Origin: Campylobacteraceae bacterium
GTDB taxonomy: Bacteria; Campylobacterota; Campylobacteria; Campylobacterales; Sulfurovaceae
Direction of reading: 5' to 3'
Assembly: GCA_027065385.1 (NCBI GenBank)
Contig: JAMOOP010000080.1
Span: forward strand, 1 to 42,275
Length of the DNA stretch: 42,275 nucleotides
The position numbers and the translations under genes were made by a program. The notes below the pieces were generated by a model. That model did not search any database. It saw only the letters and a list, made by a program, of their open reading frames with translations, and was not told the origin of the DNA. Shown piece after piece: positions 26,132-34,810 of the stretch. The stretch's first letter is position 1; every line of letters begins with the position of its first letter.

Positions 26132-26881
26132 TTAACTGTTTTTCTCTTTCTCTATTTTTGCAATTATCTCATTTTTTACAAAAAGTAAGCTTTTATAAAT
26201 ATCTATTAAGTCATCTATTTTTGTACTATCAAAGTTTTGAGATATAAAATATTGATATTTATCTTTTCCTAACTTTTCTAAAATAACAAAATTCCAGATA
26301 GCACCAATTATATAAGCACCTCTCATTGATATTTCATTATTTAATTCAATAGCAGAAATTAATTCTGCTAATAGTTGTGGTCTAGGATTACTGAACTCTT
26401 CTGCTCGTTTAAACTCTTGAATAAAAAAATAGGGATTTTTAGCAAATCTAAGTCCTGTTGATATAGTAAAATCAACCTCTCCAGTTAATATAAATTTTTC
26501 TGTTTGATACAATATTTTTTCATCATAGAAATCTCTAAATTTATCACTTTTAAAATTAACACTTCTTAAAATTGGACTTAAAAATCGCATTTTCAAATCC
26601 TCTTCATCATAAAATATGATGTAATCAGCTTCATCATTAATTAAATCTTTGAGTAAATCTTCAATCTCTTTATTTATCTGTATATCATTATTGAACCAAT
26701 CAAAAAAGATATTTTTATCTATTTTTTGTTCAATATCAAAAATAGAGTTTAACTCTTTATCTCTAATTTTACTAAAAGAGTAGATTGGTATACCATCACT
26801 ACTTTTTCCCTCTAGTTTATCTATTTTTTTTTGTAGCTCTTTTATCTCTTTTAGAAGTTTAAGCTCTATCTCTTCACTCAT
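26132..26881 (-). CDS. PD-(D/E)XK nuclease-like protein of unknown family (249 aa)
   Basis: An N-terminal coiled coil (1-26, [18 protein letters not shown]) is followed by a mixed domain with D137 (TGEVDFTI), then E156-F-K158 ([11 protein letters not shown]) and Q169 (PRPQLLAEL). The D, E-x-K and following Gln fit the PD-(D/E)XK nuclease pattern; I did not match a named family. A helical tail (206-249) is the part duplicated at 22690-22808. Its ATG overlaps the frdA stop (ATGA at 26878-26881), so it is translated by coupling to frdA. It ends 51 nt before the restriction-modification gene. It could be a selfish nuclease or a partner of that enzyme. Confidence 0.75.
   Translation of the reverse strand: MSEEIELKLLKEIKELQKKIDKLEGKSSDGIPIYSFSKIRDKELNSIFDIEQKIDKNIFFDWFNNDIQINKEIEDLLKDLINDEADYIIFYDEEDLKMRFLSPILRSVNFKSDKFRDFYDEKILYQTEKFILTGEVDFTISTGLRFAKNPYFFIQEFKRAEEFSNPRPQLLAELISAIELNNEISMRGAYIIGAIWNFVILEKLGKDKYQYFISQNFDSTKIDDLIDIYKSLLFVKNEIIAKIEKEKNS
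26151..26269 (-). repeat. 119-bp direct repeat, copy B (3' end of the 249-aa gene)
   Basis: Partner of 22690-22808, 117 of 119 identical. It encodes the C-terminal tail of the 249-residue protein. Confidence 0.92.
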
Positions 26882-28875
26882 TTAAACTCTACCTTTTCCC
26901 CTAATCTATCATTAATCCCACGATATTTTTTCGGTAACTTATCAAGATAAGGCATAAGAGCATCTTGAACCTCAAATCTATTAGCACCTTCAGCTTCAAG
27001 TTTTTCTTTTATCGTATCTACTATTTTTTGTCTTTTTGGAGTATCGTCATGATGCTCTGTTAAATCTTTCCCATATCCACGAAATCCTGGGGGAAGTTCC
27101 ATATTTTCTATCGGTATCTCTTCATACTGCATAGTTGGCATAGTGTCATTTTCATCTTTCCAAGTTGTGATACTTCTTTTTAACCAGTTTGCATCATCAC
27201 GCTTAGGAAAATCTTCACGTGAATGAGCGCCTCTACTCTCAGTTCTTAATAATGCTCCATAAGCAACAGTCAATGCCACTTTTAACATCTTTTGGGTTCT
27301 GTAAGCATTTACAAGTGCAGGGTTTGCTGCACGAGATTTTGAACGAAATATTTCTATATTTTTAGAGCGTTTGAGTAACTCTTCTAGTTCAATTACAGCA
27401 TCTTGCAGGTCATCTCCATTTCTAAAGATACCTACTTTTTCCATCATAATCTCTTCCATACGACGGCGAAGAACATAAGCATCTTCTCCATCTTCTTTAC
27501 TTAAAAGAGTGTCTATTTTATCTTGTTCTATCTTTAAAAATTTCTCTACATTTGCAGTATGAATACTTATATCACTCTCATCAGAATCTAAATAATCACT
27601 AATATATTCAGCCACCAACATTCCAGCAACAACCGTTTCACTTACAGAGTTTCCACCAAGACGATTAAAACCGTGCATATCCCAACACGCTGCTTCTCCA
27701 GCACTATAAAGCCCTTGAAGTGTTTGAGATTCTCCTGTATATTTCGTACGAATTCCACCCATAGAGTAGTGTTGTGTAGGACGAACGGGAATCCACTCTT
27801 CAGCAGGGTCTATTCCTAAGAAGTTCTCACAAATCTCTTTTACTTCACGAAGATTTTTCTCTATATGGTCACGTCCTAAAATCGTTATATCTAACCAAAG
27901 ATGGTCTCCATAACGAGATTTTACACCTTTTCCTTTTCTTATATGTTCTGTCATTCTACGACTTACAACATCACGAGATGCTAACTCTTTTTTATCTGGT
28001 TCATAGTCTGGCATAAATCTATATCCATCTTTATCAAGTAAAAGACCACCATCTCCACGACAACCCTCAGTTGTTAAAATCCCTACTGGAACTATGGCAG
28101 TTGGATGAAACTGTATCGCTTCCATATTTCCTAAAGTTGCAACACCTGTTTCAAGTGCGATAGCTTGACCGATACCTTGACAGATGATAGCATTTGTGGA
28201 AACACTATATATACGTCCATATCCACCCGTTGCGATAGTTGTAGCTTTAGCCACATAAGCGACCAACTCTCCATTCATAAGGTTACGAGCTATTGCTCCA
28301 TAACAGCGACCATTTTCGTGGATAAGTGAGATAGCTTCTAATCGTTCGTGTATCTCTATGTTATCTTGATGCGCTTTGTTATCCATAGCAAAAAGCATAG
28401 AGTGACCTGTTCCATCAGATGTATAACAAGTTCTCCACTTTTTAGTACCACCAAAATCACGAGCAGTTATAAGCCCATGAGCCTCATCTTTTTCGTTAAT
28501 AGTTACTTTTTTAGCATTTATTATCGAAGTATGATCACCTTTTTGAACTCTACTCCATGGCACTCCCCAATGAGCAAGTTCACGAATAGCCTTAGGCGCA
28601 CAATGAACAAACATACGAGCAACCTCTTGGTCAGCACCCCAATCACTTCCTTTTATAGTATCGCTAAAGTGAACATCTTCATTATCCCCTTCACCCATAG
28701 CACAGTTTGCAAGACTAGCTTGCATACCGCCTTGAGCTGCTGCAGAGTGTGAACGTTTTGGTGGAACAAGTGTTAAAATAACACAATCATTCCCTCTCTC
28801 TTTTACACCTGTTGCAACTCTAAGACCTGCTAGACCTCCACCTATTATTAGTACATCTGTGTAGATTATTTTCAT
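26878..28875 (-). CDS. frdA: Fumarate reductase flavoprotein subunit
   Basis: 665 residues, the Wolinella FrdA size. It has the FAD Rossmann motif [14 protein letters not shown] (11-24), covalent FAD-linking H43 in [10 protein letters not shown], the active-site run [12 protein letters not shown] and [10 protein letters not shown], and [14 protein letters not shown] with the catalytic Arg region. It reduces fumarate to succinate, facing the cytoplasm for this family, with electrons from FrdB. It follows an Rpn-like gene by 18 nt and overlaps the next, unrelated gene by ATGA. Whether the enzyme runs as fumarate reductase or succinate dehydrogenase in vivo is not decided by sequence. Confidence 0.97.
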   Translation of the reverse strand: MKIIYTDVLIIGGGLAGLRVATGVKERGNDCVILTLVPPKRSHSAAAQGGMQASLANCAMGEGDNEDVHFSDTIKGSDWGADQEVARMFVHCAPKAIRELAHWGVPWSRVQKGDHTSIINAKKVTINEKDEAHGLITARDFGGTKKWRTCYTSDGTGHSMLFAMDNKAHQDNIEIHERLEAISLIHENGRCYGAIARNLMNGELVAYVAKATTIATGGYGRIYSVSTNAIICQGIGQAIALETGVATLGNMEAIQFHPTAIVPVGILTTEGCRGDGGLLLDKDGYRFMPDYEPDKKELASRDVVSRRMTEHIRKGKGVKSRYGDHLWLDITILGRDHIEKNLREVKEICENFLGIDPAEEWIPVRPTQHYSMGGIRTKYTGESQTLQGLYSAGEAACWDMHGFNRLGGNSVSETVVAGMLVAEYISDYLDSDESDISIHTANVEKFLKIEQDKIDTLLSKEDGEDAYVLRRRMEEIMMEKVGIFRNGDDLQDAVIELEELLKRSKNIEIFRSKSRAANPALVNAYRTQKMLKVALTVAYGALLRTESRGAHSREDFPKRDDANWLKRSITTWKDENDTMPTMQYEEIPIENMELPPGFRGYGKDLTEHHDDTPKRQKIVDTIKEKLEAEGANRFEVQDALMPYLDKLPKKYRGINDRLGEKVEFK

Positions 28876-28893
28876 ATTAACTCTCTCTTATTT

Positions 28894-29727
28894 TTATTTT
28901 ACTCTTAGTTTCTCTATCTCTTGAATAGTTAAACCTGTTTTTAAAGCTATCGTTTCATTATCTAAAACATCTAAAAGATTTTTTGCTATCTCTATCTTTT
29001 CAGCTTTTTTTCCTTGTTCTATTCCTTGCTCAATCCCTTTCTTAACCCCATTCATCTCAGCAGTTTTCAAAGCACTTTCAGCCTCAGACTCTTGTTTACT
29101 CCATTTATGTTGAGTAATAATTTTATAAGCTTCATTTATTTCATCCACTTCACTTAACTCTGTTGGAATATAATCCACTTTATCAGCTTTTTTTATAAAA
29201 TATGTCCATTTGTCAATTATAGAAGTTAAACTATCTAATTTATTTTTAAATTTAGGCAACTCAATAAATGTAAACTCAAAATCTGCTAAATCATTTTTTA
29301 AAGTTTCTTTATTTAAAATCAGATGACGAGAGATATAATGTTTACTATCAAATATTTTAAAATCACAAATACCTATAAAATAAACCTTTTGAAGATTTTC
29401 GTAGTCCGTTCCCTTATCAATCTGTTCAACATAAGATTTAGAGGTATAATACAAACTTCTTTTTGCAAAATCGTGCAAGTTTTTCTTTTGCATCTCCACT
29501 ATAAAATTTTTATCTTTTTTATTTGTAGCTTTTATATCTAAAATAGTTTCTTTTAAATCTTCTATTTTTGGAACTTGATATGGATTTAATATCTCAACAT
29601 CTTTTATCTCTTCTTCATCTTTAAAGTTTAATATCGCATTTAAAAATGAGATTAATATCTCTTTATGGTTTGTATCTCCAAATATCTTTTTAAAAGCTAT
29701 ATCGTTTCTTGGGTTTGCAAATTTCAT
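28894..29727 (-). CDS. Rpn family PD-(D/E)XK nuclease / putative transposase
   Basis: 277 residues. The start FANPRNDIAFKKIFGD is the hallmark of the Rpn / PD-(D/E)XK nuclease family transposases. The nuclease core shows D64 (LDIKATN) and E78-M-Q80 (FIVEMQ), then RSLYYTSKSYVEQ. The C-terminus has the frequent KKGIEQGIEQGKK tract and a small helical end. Rpn proteins are reported to be DNA nucleases that promote recombination and can act in phage defence. It is complete and sits between frdC (11 nt) and frdA (18 nt) with its own AAAGGA, so it is read within the operon. No terminal inverted repeats were seen. Confidence 0.92.
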   Translation of the reverse strand: MKFANPRNDIAFKKIFGDTNHKEILISFLNAILNFKDEEEIKDVEILNPYQVPKIEDLKETILDIKATNKKDKNFIVEMQKKNLHDFAKRSLYYTSKSYVEQIDKGTDYENLQKVYFIGICDFKIFDSKHYISRHLILNKETLKNDLADFEFTFIELPKFKNKLDSLTSIIDKWTYFIKKADKVDYIPTELSEVDEINEAYKIITQHKWSKQESEAESALKTAEMNGVKKGIEQGIEQGKKAEKIEIAKNLLDVLDNETIALKTGLTIQEIEKLRVK

Positions 29728-29738
29728 TTTTACATCCT

Positions 29739-30464
29739 TTATTTCTCTAAAACTATACTCTCTGATTTATACTTAACTCCATCACTAAAATCATGATTCA
29801 TTCCAATATATGTATACTTAACAAGTGATGCAATACCTATTAAAATATAGGCTAAAATCATTCCTTTCATTAAAAGTTTAAAACGCATACGAGATACCTT
29901 AGAGTTCTTTCCATCAAAAAATCCCCACTTCATAGCAAGTCTATATAAACCTATAAAAGCATGAGAAACAACGGAGATAAGTAGCATAAGATAAAGAGGT
30001 CCCATAAACTCATCTACTATTCTACTTGAACTTGAATAGGGTCCTATATTTGCAGGTTGTGTCATCATTATATAAAGATGCACTGAACCTATGAAAAACA
30101 TAAAAAAACCAGTGATTATCTGAATAGCCCATAAAGAGGTATCTTCATGTTTCATCTGCACTGTATGATTTTGCATAATTTTATACTGTTTATAACTTGA
30201 TGGAAATTTTCGTATCGCTACACTTGCGTGAACTATAAAAATAATAAAAATTGCCCCTGCTAAAAATGAGATAATACCAGGATATGTTTCTCCAAAAAAG
30301 AAATAGCCCTCAAACATTAAAGTTACCATATACATCATCTCATTTGAAACTAATATAGAAGATTCAAATATTATATGTCCCATTATGAATAGAGCTAAAA
30401 TTAGCCCTGTTGAACTTTGAATAAAATCGAGCCTTGCAGGTGTTTTATCTATCTTTTTTTTCAT
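29739..30464 (-). CDS. frdC: Fumarate reductase cytochrome b subunit (di-haem)
   Basis: 241 residues, five membrane helices. The four haem-ligand histidines are H30, H79, H129 and H168, each exactly 14 less than H44, H93, H143 and H182 of Wolinella FrdC, so the alignment is gap-free. E52 matches Wolinella E66 at the menaquinol site. At the place of Wolinella E180, the E-pathway proton carrier, this protein has V166. Conserved blocks include MRKFP-like IRKFPSSYKQY and SVHLYIMMTQP. It binds menaquinol and passes electrons to FrdB. It is the first gene of the operon, with TGTATAAT 35 nt upstream. Confidence 0.96.
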   Translation of the reverse strand: MKKKIDKTPARLDFIQSSTGLILALFIMGHIIFESSILVSNEMMYMVTLMFEGYFFFGETYPGIISFLAGAIFIIFIVHASVAIRKFPSSYKQYKIMQNHTVQMKHEDTSLWAIQIITGFFMFFIGSVHLYIMMTQPANIGPYSSSSRIVDEFMGPLYLMLLISVVSHAFIGLYRLAMKWGFFDGKNSKVSRMRFKLLMKGMILAYILIGIASLVKYTYIGMNHDFSDGVKYKSESIVLEK

Positions 30465-30498
30465 ATTTTTCTCTCCAAAATCTGTTTTTCGAATAATT

Positions 30499-30504
30499 AT
30501 TATA
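30499..30504 (-). promoter_or_regulatory. -10 box of the frd operon
   Basis: TGTATAAT on the minus strand (hexamer at 30499-30504), 35 nt before the frdC ATG, in the divergent gap shared with the diguanylate cyclase. Confidence 0.6.
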
Positions 30505-30537
30505 CAGTTTAGTACCTAAGCTTTCATTATTTTTTTG

Positions 30538-30543
30538 TATAAT
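30538..30543 (+). promoter_or_regulatory. -10 box of the diguanylate cyclase gene
   Basis: TGTATAAT after a T-run, 32 nt before the ATG at 30575. It is divergent from the frd promoter 34 bp away. Confidence 0.6.
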
Positions 30544-30574
30544 AAAATTCAATATTAGAATTAGGAAAAAGATT

Positions 30575-32107
30575 ATGCACTATTTTATTAAAAAACGATA
30601 CTTTTTGGCTATTTTTATAGTATTAATATTTTTCATATACTCTTTAATTCATCTCCATGAAGCCAATACAGAAAAAGATTACTTAAACCATCAAACAGAA
30701 CTTATTAATGCTGAATATAAAGTTATTTACAATAAATATAAAGATATAGCAAATATTATTTTTACCTCTATCATAAATAAACCCTTTATTATTGAAAAAT
30801 TTGCAAAAAGAGAACGTAAAAATTTAGAAATAGAGCTTCAACCACAATATAAAGAGCTTAAAGCATTTTACCTTAGACAACTGCATTTCCATCTGCCAAA
30901 TAACGATAGTTTTTTAAGAATGCATAGACCAAGTAAATTTGGAGATAATCTTTCAAATGCTAGACCAACAGTAAAATATGTTAATGAACATCTACAAGCG
31001 ATAGATGGTTTTGAAGAGGGTCGAATTTTTAATGGCTTTCGATTTGTTTATCCTCTTTTTGATAAGAAGAAACATATAGGAAGCGTTGAAGTTTCATTTA
31101 GTGCTTTAGCCTTTATAAGAGATATTGTTATAAACTATAAAATAGATAGTAACTTTCATATTGAAAAGAAAATAGTAAATGAAAAAGTATTTAAGGATGA
31201 AAAATCAAACTATATTCAAAGTCCATTTCCCGAATTTCTTTGTCAAAAATCTATTCTTAAATTTATTGACCTCAATCTATCTGATATAAAACAAAGTTCA
31301 ATAAAATTAGAAAATTTTTATACAAAAATAAAAGATGGCAAACCATTTTCTAGTGATAAAATTACTCCTCATTTTATCACTACAATTATTCCTATTAAAA
31401 ATCCGATTACAGATGAAGTTAATGCAATTTTTACTTTTAAAAGTGACAATAAACTTTATGAAAATAATAAGTATTACTATTTAACAATCTTTTTTATCTC
31501 CTCCTTAATTATTGCTCTTATATTAATAATGATATATAAGGAGCTTAAATATAAAGTTACTCTTGAAAAAGATATAGCTCATAAAACAAAAGAGTTAGAG
31601 GAACTTGCATCAACTGACCCTATGACTCATCTTTTAAATAGAAGAGCTTTTTTCAATATAGCTGATCCTCTATTTACATTAGCACAAAGAGATGAAAAAT
31701 CGATATGTGTTATTATGCTAGATATAGATAAATTTAAAAATGTAAATGATATGTATGGTCATGGAGTTGGAGATGATGTTATTATTTTTCTAGCTGATAA
31801 AATGAAAGAATTAACAAGAAAAAGTGATATTATTAGTCGATGGGGTGGTGAAGAGTTTGTTATTTTACTTCCAGAAACAGATATGGATGGTGCAAAATCT
31901 ATCTCTCAAAAAATAAGAAAAAATATAGAAAAAAACATCTTGATACTAGAAGATAAAAGTGAACTAAAATTTACGATAAGCTTAGGTATATCTAAAGTTG
32001 ATTATACCCAAGATATATCTATCGAACAGTCCATAGATAGAGCAGATAAAGCACTCTATGAAGCTAAAGAGAGTGGAAGAAATAAAGTATGTGTAGATGT
32101 ACTTTAA
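30575..32107 (+). CDS. Diguanylate cyclase with periplasmic Cache-like sensor
   Basis: 510 residues: membrane helix 8-26, periplasmic domain 27-300, second helix about 302-321, then a GGDEF domain (345-510). The sensor carries FHLPNNDSFLRMHRPSKFGD and GFEEGRIFNGFRFVYPL, common in Campylobacterota Cache-type sensors. The catalytic site is intact: D383 and GGEEF (424-428). An inhibitory I-site RKSD (415-418) lies five residues before it, so product feedback is expected. It makes cyclic di-GMP from GTP in response to an unknown periplasmic ligand. It is divergent from frdC and about 2.5 kb from the Tad pilus locus, a plausible but unproven target of c-di-GMP. Confidence 0.93.
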   Translation: MHYFIKKRYFLAIFIVLIFFIYSLIHLHEANTEKDYLNHQTELINAEYKVIYNKYKDIANIIFTSIINKPFIIEKFAKRERKNLEIELQPQYKELKAFYLRQLHFHLPNNDSFLRMHRPSKFGDNLSNARPTVKYVNEHLQAIDGFEEGRIFNGFRFVYPLFDKKKHIGSVEVSFSALAFIRDIVINYKIDSNFHIEKKIVNEKVFKDEKSNYIQSPFPEFLCQKSILKFIDLNLSDIKQSSIKLENFYTKIKDGKPFSSDKITPHFITTIIPIKNPITDEVNAIFTFKSDNKLYENNKYYYLTIFFISSLIIALILIMIYKELKYKVTLEKDIAHKTKELEELASTDPMTHLLNRRAFFNIADPLFTLAQRDEKSICVIMLDIDKFKNVNDMYGHGVGDDVIIFLADKMKELTRKSDIISRWGGEEFVILLPETDMDGAKSISQKIRKNIEKNILILEDKSELKFTISLGISKVDYTQDISIEQSIDRADKALYEAKESGRNKVCVDVL

Positions 32108-32148
32108 ACTCTAACTCCTTTATTCCCAATCATCATACTTAGAGTTTA
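32105..32148 (+). terminator. Possible bidirectional terminator between convergent genes
   Basis: TAAACTCTAA (32105-32114) and TTAGAGTTTA (32139-32148) form a perfect 10-bp inverted repeat with a 24-nt loop. It spans the stop of the cyclase gene and the 3' end of the convergent 123-residue gene. No T-run follows, so the role is uncertain. Confidence 0.4.
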
Positions 32149-32491
32149 TATGCTTATCTTTTTTATAACGTTTAGCATTTTTACTCTTATCTAACTGGTT
32201 TGAAGCATATAAAATTTCATCTTTTATATCTTCGACCTCTTTTTCTGAACCTTTATAATTACTTATTTTTTTAACAAGTTTTTGAAGTTCTTGAAGCTCC
32301 CCTTTATAAAGAGCCATCTCCTCTATTCGATTTAAAAGCTTTAAACTGTTATCTAGTTTTTTAGTAAAACCTTTCATAGTTAGCTTTGGTGTATTCATCA
32401 AGTATGAGATAATACTTTTATGAAACCTCTCTAATGCTCGTATATAACGTAACCGTGTTGCATTGTCTATCGCTTTTTGTGATGCTGCCAT
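32120..32491 (-). CDS. Hypothetical coiled-coil protein (123 aa)
   Basis: Not recognised. It is a basic, all-helical protein with no membrane segment; residues 45-100 (LNRIEEMALYKGELQELQKL) have heptad character and the tail is Lys-rich, ending KYDDWE. It is convergent with the cyclase gene and divergent from the rhodanese gene, so it is a single-gene unit. Confidence 0.7.
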   Translation of the reverse strand: MAASQKAIDNATRLRYIRALERFHKSIISYLMNTPKLTMKGFTKKLDNSLKLLNRIEEMALYKGELQELQKLVKKISNYKGSEKEVEDIKDEILYASNQLDKSKNAKRYKKDKHINSKYDDWE

Positions 32492-32547
32492 TTACTCTAC
32501 TTTCAATAATATTGATATAATTATACAATTTTAATTTGGAGATTAAT

Positions 32548-32940
32548 TTGAAAAAAATTATTTTTACACTTTTAGTGCTATTATCATCCCTTTATGCTTC
32601 AGTTACTAACCAATATCCATCACAAAAGATATTAGATTCTAATATCCCTATTGTAGATATAAGAACTCCTCCTGAATGGATGGAAACAGGTCTTATAAAA
32701 AATGCTATTCCTATTATGTTTTTTAATGAAAGAGGTGGTTATGACATTCAAGGATTTTTAGCTGAACTTAACAAAAAAGTAGATACAAAAAAGCCTTTTG
32801 CTATTATTTGTAGAACAGGAAGTAGAACACGTATGCTCGCTAGTTTTTTATCTAAAGATATGGGTTACAATGTTGTAAACCTTTCTGGTGGAATGATGTA
32901 TGCAAAAAGTAAAAATTTAAAAATTAATTCTTATAAATAA
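32548..32940 (+). CDS. Periplasmic rhodanese-like protein
   Basis: 130 residues from TTG 32548. A TTG at 32536 is in frame, but the GGAG at 32538-32541 overlaps it and fits the later start, giving a clean signal peptide MKKIIFTLLVLLSSLYA. The rhodanese domain has IVDIRTPPEW, then the active loop ICRTGSRTR with C88, then NLSGGMMYA. It would carry sulfur as a persulfide or act in redox or sulfur handling outside the cytoplasm. Its stop overlaps the start of a 38-residue membrane peptide (TAATG). Confidence 0.88.
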   Translation: MKKIIFTLLVLLSSLYASVTNQYPSQKILDSNIPIVDIRTPPEWMETGLIKNAIPIMFFNERGGYDIQGFLAELNKKVDTKKPFAIICRTGSRTRMLASFLSKDMGYNVVNLSGGMMYAKSKNLKINSYK

Positions 32941-33056
32941 TGCCACCATTTTTAAAATTTCTTTTTTATTTAACTCTTAGAGTAGTTATAACTTTTAGCT
33001 TTCTAGGATTTATTATTTTTCTTCTTTGGGGTATTTTATACCTCAGTTTTTACTAA
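32940..33056 (+). CDS. Small membrane protein (38 aa) coupled to the rhodanese gene
   Basis: ATG at 32940 overlaps the rhodanese stop as TAATG and the frame ends at TAA 33054-33056. The product (MPPFLKFLFYLTLRVVITFS and on to SFY) is one or two hydrophobic helices with two basic residues. A terminator begins at its stop codon, which supports a real two-gene unit. No family recognised. Confidence 0.6.
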   Translation: MPPFLKFLFYLTLRVVITFSFLGFIIFLLWGILYLSFY

Positions 33057-33092
33057 AACTACATCAAGAAAAAACTTGATATAGTTTTGTTT
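33055..33092 (+). terminator. Intrinsic terminator of the rhodanese unit
   Basis: AAAACTA-C-ATCAAG pairs with CTTGAT-A-TAGTTTT around an A6 loop: 13 bp with one mismatch, followed by GTTTT. It overlaps the stop codon of the 38-residue gene. Confidence 0.8.
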
Positions 33093-33140
33093 TACTGCTT
33101 ACATTTTATAGCAGAATAAGCAATAGCTTTTCCTTTTAGA

Positions 33141-34391
33141 CTAATCTTTTACAATAATCCGATTTTGAATCTCTTTATATTCATCGTTTTGATTATTGAT
33201 AGTAGCATCAACTATTGTGGGTGTTATAAAAAATATTAGTTCACTCTCTCCATCTAAAAATGCTTTACTTTGAAATAGTTTACCGATAATTGGAATATCT
33301 CCTAAAAGGGGTATCTGCTCAAAATCTTTTGAATTACTATTATTTATTAGTCCACCTAAAACTATTGTAGATTTATCAGCTACTACTATATTAGTTTTTA
33401 TAGATTTATCTGTTTTTGCAGGTATGTTTCCAACACCATTTGCTGGGTCTAAAGATGATGAACTTGTATCTATCTCTAATGTTATATATCTATTATTTAC
33501 TATCTCTTTAATCATTATCGCTAACTTTAATCCATAATCTATTTGTGTAATGCCAGTTATAGGTTGTCCATCTGCTGATGTTGATGCTGTTTCTATAAGT
33601 AGTGTACCACCTGCTAAAAATTCTGCTACTTTATTTTCTAAGGTGATTAATGTTGTTTCATCTAAAATTTTGGCTACATTATTTGTTTTTAAATAATTTA
33701 AAGTCAATGCTGTATTAAATTTATCCCCTATATTGTTAGCAACAGTAGTAATTCCACCAGATAATGTAACTGCATTTAACATATTACTTGATATACTAGA
33801 TGATGTTTTATCGTTATTAAATGATAAGTTCCAATTATTTTTAATTAGCTCTCCATCTTTATTATTTATCTCAGCAACATATAATTTTAAGCGTACCATC
33901 TTATCTGGTTCTATAACCTTTAGTAAGTTTATAACTTTTGCTGTTGGTAGAGTCTCTTTTAATAATAATAATACTTTATCTTTAAGATAATTATTTTTGA
34001 TATGACCTTTTAAAATAATCGTATTTTTGACTTGAAGCACCTCTATATCTTTTGCAATATATTGGATAATTAACTTAATATCTCTCACATCTTTTGTAAT
34101 ATTAAATTGAATCTGTTTTATTGAATTATCAGAAAAAGAGATTAATAAGTTAATAGTTCCAAGTTTCTTTGCAAATACTCTTATTTTTGAAAATGGCATC
34201 TTTTTTGTTGAAAGATATTCTATACCAAGTTTTTTACTATCACTCAGCCGAATATTAGTTATACGTTTGTCAAATTGGATAGTTTTATAGGTATTGTGTT
34301 CTAATACTATTTTTTCTTCTTCTTTACTCTCTTGAGTATTAGCAGACAATAGTATTGTCGCTGTTAATAGTATATATAATATTTTATACAT
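33141..34391 (-). CDS. rcpA: Tad pilus secretin (RcpA/CpaC)
   Basis: 416 residues, the typical length. A signal peptide (1-17) is followed by the pilus/secretin N-terminal domain and a BON-like section. The C-terminal secretin domain (about 235-405) contains TLITLENKVAEFLAGGTLLI, VLGGLI and IPLLGDIPIIGKLFQSK, ending in ELIFFITPTIVD. It forms the outer-membrane channel for the Flp pilus. It is the last gene of the Tad run. Confidence 0.92.
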   Translation of the reverse strand: MYKILYILLTATILLSANTQESKEEEKIVLEHNTYKTIQFDKRITNIRLSDSKKLGIEYLSTKKMPFSKIRVFAKKLGTINLLISFSDNSIKQIQFNITKDVRDIKLIIQYIAKDIEVLQVKNTIILKGHIKNNYLKDKVLLLLKETLPTAKVINLLKVIEPDKMVRLKLYVAEINNKDGELIKNNWNLSFNNDKTSSSISSNMLNAVTLSGGITTVANNIGDKFNTALTLNYLKTNNVAKILDETTLITLENKVAEFLAGGTLLIETASTSADGQPITGITQIDYGLKLAIMIKEIVNNRYITLEIDTSSSSLDPANGVGNIPAKTDKSIKTNIVVADKSTIVLGGLINNSNSKDFEQIPLLGDIPIIGKLFQSKAFLDGESELIFFITPTIVDATINNQNDEYKEIQNRIIVKD

Positions 34392-34400
34392 TTTTTTCCT

Positions 34401-34808
34401 TTACTGTACTCTTAAAATTAAACTACATTCTATATGGGAGTCACTAACTTCATTAAAAGATGCTGTTTTTGATTTTATAAGCTCTCCATTGGATAAAAAC
34501 ATATTATTAAATGTTGTAGTTATTTCAAAGACTATCTGATAATCAATATCTTCACTATCTTCTTCACAATGTAAGTCATCAATAGTGATGGTTTCAAAAT
34601 AACTGTTTTTTATATTATTTAAACCAATCACAATAGTTTCATCATCTCTTCCCAATGCTTTCATTCGTACACCATAGTTTGCAAGAGTATCACATCTATC
34701 TTTAGTTTTAAGAACTAAATAATAATCTATTACCATTAAAAACATAGTGACAAACGATATGAAAAGTACCAGCCATAATAGTATTTGGTCAATAATTGCA
34801 TTTCTCAT
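34401..34808 (-). CDS. TadE/TadF-like minor pseudopilin
   Basis: 135 residues: one N-terminal membrane helix (about 8-30) then a small domain with two Cys (39, 80). This is the size and plan of TadE/TadF pseudopilins, but the Gly-x4-Glu processing motif is not clear. It lies between the cpaB and secretin genes, with a 2-nt gap after cpaB, which supports the Tad role. Confidence 0.65.
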   Translation of the reverse strand: MRNAIIDQILLWLVLFISFVTMFLMVIDYYLVLKTKDRCDTLANYGVRMKALGRDDETIVIGLNNIKNSYFETITIDDLHCEEDSEDIDYQIVFEITTTFNNMFLSNGELIKSKTASFNEVSDSHIECSLILRVQ

Positions 34809-34810
34809 AT

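Noticed and set aside
28348-28752. Plus-strand 134-aa frame within frdA, and similar frames at 25613-25858 and 22161-22358
   Set aside because: All lie opposite strongly conserved coding sequence with clear motifs.
28894-29727. The Rpn gene as a complete insertion sequence
   Set aside because: No terminal inverted repeats or clear target-site duplication at its edges; spacing is that of an operon gene.
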